This document shows, piece after piece, positions 57,542-64,000 of a stretch of 64,000 nt of DNA; position 1 is the first letter of the stretch, and the number at the start of each line of letters is the position of its first letter. The notes beneath the pieces were generated by a model. It worked only from the letters and a program-made list of their open reading frames with translations. It had not been told where the DNA came from and ran no database searches. The position numbers and the translations under genes are program-made. Origin of the DNA: Paragordius varius. Lineage: Eukaryota > Nematomorpha. The stretch is from the NCBI GenBank assembly GCA_964247055.1, contig OZ176052.1:6324001-6388000 (forward strand), read 5' to 3'.

Positions 57542-60500
57542 CTACACCATCGAAGTATATTCCGGCTCTTCGATTTGACTACCGACTATATGAAGATTTG
57601 GGTTATTTTGATTTGAATGTGCATTATCTATTATTACATTGTTAGCATTTTTATACATATTGATATTAATGTCATTAATGGTTGTTGGATAATGTGTTTT
57701 TTGTTCGGAATTCGTTGATTCTTTACACAAGGGGATTGGATCATGGATAATATATTCATTTTCAATCGTTTCATTACCGTTATCTTTTGTGTCAATAGCA
57801 TTGGGTAGCAGTTGATAAGCATTGTAAGAAAAATTTAGGATACTTTGTTTTGGCAAATATATGATTGTATCATCTTCATCATCCAGTGTATTATTAATGT
57901 TACTATTCTCTTTTGTAAGTAAAGGTGTATCAATCGTATTATTTTGTTGGTTTAGAGTTTGATCACAAACGTTTGATGATTTCCTATCAAAAATATGGAA
58001 AATTAATATGTAAAATTATGATACCTTTTCACTAAATTATTAGTTTTGTACAAAATAAAACCAATAAAAAATTTAAGCTTACGTTTCAAACGCTTGAGGC
58101 CGGACGATTCCTGGACCCATATCACCTTTTTCATTGACTTCAGTGATATCGATTTGATTATTTAACAATTGACTGTTTTTGATGGCATTTATGTTATTCT
58201 TAGTAAGTGTGCAACTACTGTAAGGTGGTGGAGCCACGCCAATATTATGTTTCTTAATCGTTGAAGTTTTACTGTAATAACCGTCATCATCTATGCCGAT
58301 CGAAGTGTCACATTTTTTCGAATCTTTCTTAAGTTCCGACTCGAATATAAGTTCGTTCCCTTTTGTTGTTTTGTTGCAACCCTTGTTCAAATTATTTTTT
58401 TCATAAACCGAATAAACTGTATCATTGTATACACTATCATTTGGTGTCGTAATGCTTTTGTAAGTTGTGTTATGTCCGGCCTTAGACCTGTTGGCAAATA
58501 GCTGTTGGAATATCGAAGGTGATTTAATGTTATCATTGTTGGTAGAATATGAATTTAAATTAGCATGGTTATTGTTATTATTGAGATTGTAATAATTAGA
58601 GTACAGGTCATCGCTCGCCGGACCATATATTGATCCGATTGTTGAAGCTTTATAAATGGTGGCTGCATCAAAAGATTTGGGAGGGAGCCCATTTCCCCTT
58701 TGATGAGATAAAACAGGGTTTTTAAAGAAATTTTTGTTTTTACGGCCAACCGTGTAAAACACTTCATTTCCATAATGATTTGTATTATCGCTATCAATGA
58801 CATCCGGATCTTGGGTACGTACGCATATCCGTTTATTTCGATTTTGATTTTTTCGATAGGAAACGAAAAATCCAATAACCACGATGATAATAGTTACAAA
58901 TGATAAACTTGAACACATTATTATTAGGGCTTCGGTCTGAGTGAATAACTTTAAGAATGGTTGTGAATCATCAACCGTGGCCACAGCAGGAGCCATATTG
59001 TGAATCAACGGTTGTGAAACTATTGAATTGCTTATGTCATCATCTCCCGTAAGGTGTTTCCTCCAAAGATGGTAAGAATTCGACTTTATATTGTTCTGAT
59101 CCACATATGCATTGTTCAGATTATTATTACTTATAGGAGAATTATTTTCTGTTACAATGACATGCGTTGAATATTGACATTTATCTCCATAGTAATCGGG
59201 AGTTTGGCATTCACATTCATAGCCATTGATACGATCCACACAAGTTCCATTGTTTGCACAAGGAGGGCTAGAAGCCTGGCCCCTAACGTACAATTGATTG
59301 GCCAGAGCGCATTCATCAACGTTGTGTGTACAATCTCGCCCAACAAATCCAGCAGGACATTTACAACTAAATCCATTGATAAGGTCCGTACACGTCCCAC
59401 CATTGGCACAAGGGTGCGTCGCACAATCTGGCACATCGATTTGACATAAACTGCCCGTGAAACCGGGAGCACAGCGGCACACAAAAGTTGCGGCATATGC
59501 AGTGGATATGGCATGAGATGAGATATATCCTCTTTCTATGCACGTTCCTCCATTCAAACATGGATTGATGGAGTTGCAATGACCGGTTTCGTGTAATTGT
59601 CTCACACTTTCATTAAAATGCTCTCTCAGGGGAAATCGATTGTCACCTTTCCCGCTCGCAAATGAGGAACCAGAAGTGATGGCCAATCTATGTTCACATT
59701 TGTTGCCATGGTAACCACTAAGGCAGTTACATTTCATTTCCGATATTTGGGAAATTATGTTGGTATGTTTGTAGCAAACACCTCCTACAAATGTAAAAAT
59801 GTAATTAGACTTTGCCTCTGCTATTTAAAATTAGATTATTAAATTGATTTTTATTTATTTCTAGTATAATTTATCAATATTACCATTTAAACAAAAGCTT
59901 ATTCCTTGGGGACATGTTTCTTGCACTCTTTGGCATTGAATGCCGGACACAGTTTTATCCTGGGTGTTAGCCGGACATTTACATTTATAGGTAGAATCTA
60001 TGCTCAGCCCATAGTTTTTACCATCATCATCATCTCTGTTAACGGCTGTATTATTTACGTTTGTTTTGGTAGGGGTGATAGATAGTGTGACTGTCTCACA
60101 AACAGCACCATTTCGACACGGCTTATTAGCACACGTATATGTGTTTGTTTCGCACCTGTCACCAACATACCCAGGCATACATTGACAAGTTATGGTAAGG
60201 TTTGATGTTATCTAACAAAAATAAAACAAAAACATAGAATTTTTTTATTTTTTTACAAATTATACATAATATATTTATCATATAGAAATTGAGGGGAGCG
60301 TCTTTGATGAGAGTTAAAAAGGAAAACATTTTATTATGTGTGCATATAATAAAGTATAATTACATACATTAACCGACTCTTTTATGAATTTATAAGGCCT
60401 ACTACACATATATTAAAGTGTGGACCATCCTAGTTTGTCAAGAAATTGTGAGGATATTAACTTGTAATTTAGGATGAAAGATAATTTATTTTATTTTATA

Positions 60501-61428
60501 ATGTTGAAAGTGATTTTCTATTTTTATTATTTTTATTAAGCCTTAAATTATGGTAATTGTACCGACATTTATGCAAATAGCTATTTGTATAACCATTGTT
60601 ATGATATGCATAATATAAAAGTTTTTATGTATGTTATATAAGGGCACATAAAAATATTATGGTAAAATTTACTTTACAGATGCCATCGTTTAAGCAATAA
60701 TTTGGATCACATTTTGACAAATCGATTTGACAATTTGTTCCGGCAAACCCTTCCCGACATTCACAAGTATAACTCCCCTGGCCTGTGTTGGAACATCTAC
60801 CACCATTTTTGCATGGTTTATGATTTGTGCAATAGTTTAAATCTATTGAATAAAATTTTAAAGAAATTTAGCTTAATGCTTATATAATAAGATTTGTCAT
60901 ATTTATTAATAAATATTGAAGGTGCAAAAAAGGTTCAATGTAAATTAAATACAATAACAGAGAAAAGGTAAAATATCAGGTATCAAATAACATAACGCAA
61001 ATGTATCTTATGTAACATGGTATAAAGACATGTAATATATCATAATAATCTTTGATTAGGTAACTCCGCCTTATTAACATTAAATTTAAAACATATCATC
61101 TGCAATGTGACTTCATATCCAATCCAATACTAATAAATATCAAATTACAAAGCGCAATTTTTACGTTTTCCTTATACGTATATATTTTATAATTACAATA
61201 TATTATATAAAAAATATGAATGATTTTAAATAAAACAAACCTTGATTGCAGTATAGGCCACCCCAACCCTCTTGACAATTACATTGCCAGGGTTTATTAC
61301 AAGTCCCATGGGCACAACCAGGATACCGAATACAATCTTCACAATACTTCCCTTTGTAACCCAATCGACATCTAATGTTATATATATTAAATAATTAAAT
61401 AATTTAATAATTATATTTACCAATTTTT

Positions 61429-61464
<36 letters not shown>

Positions 61465-64000
61465 GTTGGTTTTATTGGGAAAAATATTGTATACAAATAA
61501 TTTTTACCTGCATTCTCCAGGTTTTTCGCAATAGCCATGTTGTGCGTGACACCCTCTTGCACATACAGCTTTAAAAATAAATATAAAAAATTAATTTATA
61601 TAATATATATGCTGATTTTATAAAATGTATATATTTACAAATAAATTTTTTTCTCAGAGTCACACCGATAAATGCAAATAAAATGACCAAATAATACGGT
61701 GATTTTTTTAATTTATGCACATATAAACTATTTTATCAATTAAAAATATCAATCAATGAACAAATAGAATAAAAGGTATGGGAAATATTTATATATAATA
61801 TTTATGTACACCAATAATAAATGTTAATTTGATGAGTACAAATATTCGTAATTGCTAATCTTTGATATCTCAATTTTATTCATAAAAAAAATATTATATT
61901 TTACAATAATTAACTACTAGTTTTTTGATTTCTAATATAAAATTTTGAAAGTTGGATAAATTTTATTGTTAATTCAAAAAATTAGCCAGTAAAAAAAGAA
62001 ATTAATAATGTTCAGGTGTAGTATGTCAAAAATTTAGATCTTAAAAAGATTTCGTTATTTTTAGACATTATAAAAATAGTAACAGTATATTATTATTACG
62101 AGTAAAAAAGTTTGTTTTAAACATCTTCTTATATCTATATAAACAAGTTACATCAATTTAGGACAAAATGTAAAAGAGACACTCTGCGAGGTGTCAAATA
62201 GGGTTAAAAATCTTTAGTTAATATACATAACATCACAAAAACTAATAAAAAAGAACAAAATTATGGAAAGAAAAGGTGTAAAAATATAGAAATATCCATT
62301 GATAGCCAACCACACATGTCATAGAATATTATTTATTCATTTATTAAAAATTAAGAAGTAATAAACCCTTAAAAGAATAGTACATCAAAAGTCAAATTTA
62401 AAGGTTATCAAAAACTTAAGTATGTAATTTCAAAAAAGTTTATATATGTATATTGTTGTAAATCGGCTCATCTGCCAATTATTTTATCCTTATTAGATTA
62501 GTAATAAAATAATAATAATCCAAATTAATCTTCCCTAATAGACCATAATAGTTTTTTAATTACCATAGATTTTGTAAATTAAGCCGATAGATTCACTTTA
62601 AAGTAAATATAGTAGGGTTTAAAAATCAAAGTAGACTGACTACTTACAAGTGTGTTTACAACACTTTTTAACAAATGTTTATACTTTATTATGATTATTA
62701 ATTATAAAAATGATCGAATCAAGGTGCAAAACAATCAAAAAAAGGAAACGGATATAAGTAAGATATCTAATTTCAAAGCAAACATTAAAATGCGTGGTGA
62801 TTAATTAACAAATAAATACCATCAATAAATTAGTGTATAATATCACCAGGTTTAAATTTTAGATAAAATGAATTTAAAAAAGCAAAGATTACGCTTAAAA
62901 TCTAACTTTATAACGCGGAATATCCAATAATTTTTACAAAAAAAAGCAATACCAATTCATTAATGACCTAATATACTATATGAAAATATAGGATAAAATA
63001 TACCTTGAGTACAGTAGGGACCTGTCCAACCCTGTTGACAAATTTTTTGTCCATTGTTCCCGCACACATAATGGCCAAATTTATCGTCTCGCGGTCGACA
63101 TAAAGCCGCGCAAGATTTGCCATAATAGTGTCGATCACAAACTACTCGATAAGAAAATTTTATTTTGATCCCAGTTTTAGGGTCCGTGTAAAGTGCTGAT
63201 GTCCAACGCATATCGGCATTAACTGATTTCTGAGTTGCTAATCGAAGTAAAAGTTTATCGCTGGAGGGAATGCTCTTTTTATTGTTGTTGTTGATGTTGA
63301 TATAATTGGCGGCCTCTTTATATGACCCATTTAACCAAGCATCCAAAATGATGGAAAAAGTACCCTGGAAATAAATGAATGGAATAAAGAATTTTCATAC
63401 GAATAAAGTGTTTTTAAGTCATATAAGTATTAGTCTAAAAATGATTGATCAATAATATTTAAAAAGCTTATATAACATACTGGCCAAGAGAATGAAAACG
63501 GGAGTTGAGATATAATTTGAGATTGTTCCCGATTTTGTCCGAGTGTCGGTGTAATAAAACTTCCAAAAGTGCAAGAAGATAATGGATTGTTGTTAATTAT
63601 GTTTGATTTTACATGGTAAGATGATTGTTTTTGACTAGCAATTAGGTTTTCATCATGCATCCTGGATACGGAATCCGTATTCAATTGTATTTTAGTTTGA
63701 TAATGTTTAAGACACACTGAGAAATAGGTGTGGCAAAACAGGGGACATCTAGAAGTTTTTGAGTCCAAAAATTCATTCCGCACTATTTCATTTGTGTGAA
63801 ATGTTTGACAACATGATTTGTCTAAGGCATCAATCCCTTGGCTGTTTTTGAAGGAATCCATACGAATTTCAAACACCCCAGATCCATAAATATTCTGTAA
63901 TAAGCGACAATTATAATATAAATATTTAAACGGCATTAATAATAAATTAAATGCTAAAAAAAATTTTTGTAAAAATAAAAGGCATACATACCTGAACATG
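57542..64000 (-). CDS. Dl: Delta, Notch ligand, 5' partial
   Basis: Nine exons in frame: 63992-64000 (partial), 63481-63894, 63004-63364, 61508-61568, 61241-61371, 60673-60842, 59884-60211, 58083-59784, 57542-57983; at least 1205 residues. Delta is a single-pass ligand that activates Notch on the adjacent cell. The MNNL domain ([11 protein letters not shown]...[24 protein letters not shown]) is followed by DSL ([20 protein letters not shown], then [10 protein letters not shown]) and nine EGF repeats, the number in fly Delta. EGF1-2 have the short Delta/OSM-11 form ([29 protein letters not shown]); later ones include calcium-binding types (NVDECA). A membrane segment ([20 protein letters not shown]) precedes a long Asn-rich tail ending TSMV, a class I PDZ ligand. 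The signal peptide lies beyond the window. All introns here are conventional, the shortest about 99 nt. Confidence 0.95.
61436..61460. repeat. (TA)n microsatellite
   Basis: TA run in the 136-bp Delta intron between the exons at 61241 and 61508. Confidence 0.85.
61569..63003. other. Delta intron, 1.4 kb
   Basis: Intron between the DSL exon and the EGF1 exon. AT-rich; no transposon ends, coding similarity or conserved-looking block was recognised. Confidence 0.4.

Overview
This window comes from an AT-rich animal genome. A Notch ligand of the Delta type (MNNL, DSL, nine EGF repeats, one membrane segment) puts it inside Metazoa. The spliced genes, the peptide-receptor-like GPCR and the LINE, Helitron and foldback content fit an invertebrate. 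I could not assign a phylum. The most telling trait is intron size: in five genes, 17 introns of only 22-33 nt are supported by reading frame, and most also by homology. They sit next to ordinary and very long introns. Very short introns are known in a few reduced lineages such as dicyemids, but nothing here proves such an identity.

Layout. 1-97 (-): first coding exon of a secreted protein that runs off the left edge. 1596-2030 (+): cofilin/ADF. About 2705-6340 (+): a LINE with endonuclease, reverse transcriptase and a C-terminal zinc finger, decayed at its 3' end. 6827-12176 (-): the TFIIH p52 subunit (mrn/GTF2H4), 13 exons. 12226-18118 (+): acid ceramidase, 13 exons. These two genes are head to head with 49 bp between start codons. 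18227-19876 (-): seven exons of an unrecognised gene, convergent with acid ceramidase. 19940-22720: decayed LINE pieces on both strands. 23355-24667 (-): probable exons, possibly methyltransferase-like. 25966-30862 (-): a Helitron filled with a tandem array of 1748-bp higher-order period. 31422-32663 (+): an intronless divergent GPCR. 33768-34782 (-): an old relative of the same Helitron family. 35211-50470 (+): COQ6, a ubiquinone-biosynthesis monooxygenase, 13 exons. Its introns hold LINE fragments, a second Helitron with a satellite array, and foldback elements. 51150-51781 (-): mitochondrial ribosomal protein L50. 52-55.6 kb: foldback repeats. 57542-64000 (-): Delta, missing only its 5' end.

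The host genes are unrelated housekeeping and signalling functions: actin turnover, transcription and repair, lysosomal lipid breakdown, ubiquinone synthesis, mitochondrial translation and Notch signalling. There is no sign of a functional cluster. The main new structure is the pair of Helitrons that bracket and carry satellite arrays. Every full repeat unit of the second array, and two of the three subunits of the first array's period, contains another copy of the Helitron 5' terminus. I saw no Helitron Rep/helicase gene, tRNA, rRNA, LTR or virus-like element.
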